NCBI GenBank assembly: GCA_900544305.1
Contig: UQUV01000008.1
Coordinates: forward strand, 36,216 to 100,215
Direction: 5' to 3'
DNA length: 64,000 nucleotides
Source of the DNA: an uncultured Porphyromonadaceae bacterium
Lineage (GTDB): Bacteria > Bacteroidota > Bacteroidia > Bacteroidales > Muribaculaceae
Shown here: positions 63,871-64,000 of the stretch, piece by piece
How positions within the stretch are numbered: the stretch's first letter is position 1
Layout of the letters: every line of letters begins with the position of its first letter
The notes under the pieces: model-generated
Seen by the model: the letters and a program-made list of their open reading frames with translations, nothing else
What the model was told of the DNA's origin: nothing
Database searches by the model: none
Translations under genes and position numbers: made by a program

Positions 63871-64000
63871 TCATAATTAACGAAATCGTACTTAGTCACC
63901 CCTTAAAAAGCCAATTTTTGCGAGATATTGTTCTGACACATTATCTCCTGACTTCGTCACTATAAAAACATCGATTTTATAATATCTTGATAAATAACAT

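Overview
The window looks like part of a chromosome from an anaerobic, gut-type member of the Bacteroidales (Bacteroidota); a Prevotellaceae- or Bacteroidaceae-like host is plausible, but the genus cannot be fixed from sequence alone. Evidence: promoters of the Bacteroidetes type (TTG/TTTG, about 20 nt, TAnnTTTG) precede many genes; there are Bacteroidales families such as a Porin_10 putative porin, a type IX secretion plug protein, PCMD, DUF4493, DUF4923 and Lnb-type DUF4105 proteins; SecA is long (1137 aa); and an Rnf complex sits near a 2-oxoacid:ferredoxin oxidoreductase. Housekeeping genes are moderately GC-rich (one sampled line in secA is about 57% GC), while the restriction-modification operon is AT-rich (two sampled lines about 33%).

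Layout. 1-6 kb: radical SAM protein, nucleoside deaminase, small exported proteins and lipoproteins (one with a beta-gamma-crystallin-like domain), an esterase and a short-chain dehydrogenase. 6-20 kb: a tricorn-like S41 protease, WYL regulator, ApbE flavin transferase, DJ-1 family protein, Lnb-like membrane protein, a phosphatase-fold protein that seems to lack its active site, secA and an OprP-like porin. 20-24 kb: a DpnII/MboI-type GATC restriction-modification operon with an extra predicted nuclease gene. 24-36 kb: dnaJ, grpE, ispE, dnaB, radC, a glycosyltransferase, a candidate small RNA, the type IX plug protein, ung, tRNA-Arg(CCG), an AraC-type regulator and a TlpA-type lipoprotein. 36-48 kb: an acyl-CoA synthetase-like ligase, two related exported proteins with C-terminal sorting-type tails, a porin/solute-binding pair, a GHL10 glycosidase and a DUF4493/PCMD lipoprotein. 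48-60 kb: rseC, rnfBCDGEA, iron-sulfur flavoproteins, a pentapeptide-repeat protein and the ferredoxin oxidoreductase operon. 60-64 kb: a DUF4923 protein and valS.

How the genes fit together. The 2-oxoacid:ferredoxin oxidoreductase would make reduced ferredoxin from 2-oxoacids, and the Rnf complex would couple ferredoxin:NAD+ electron transfer to ion pumping; they lie 3 kb apart in the same direction. ApbE attaches FMN to proteins such as RnfD and RnfG. SecA, the lipoproteins, porins and type IX features serve the cell envelope.

Most notable: (1) the four-gene DpnII-like operon contains a 359-aa protein with a NucS-like PD-(D/E)XK C-terminus and a possible PUA/EVE-like N-terminus; (2) a family of about 60-85 bp palindrome-centred, promoter-containing repeats lies upstream of four unrelated genes, in tandem at some loci; (3) a promoter plus hairpin-and-U-tract unit at about 30.8 kb looks like a roughly 65-nt small RNA; (4) a 117-bp element with 19-bp perfect inverted ends has a related copy 6 kb away.
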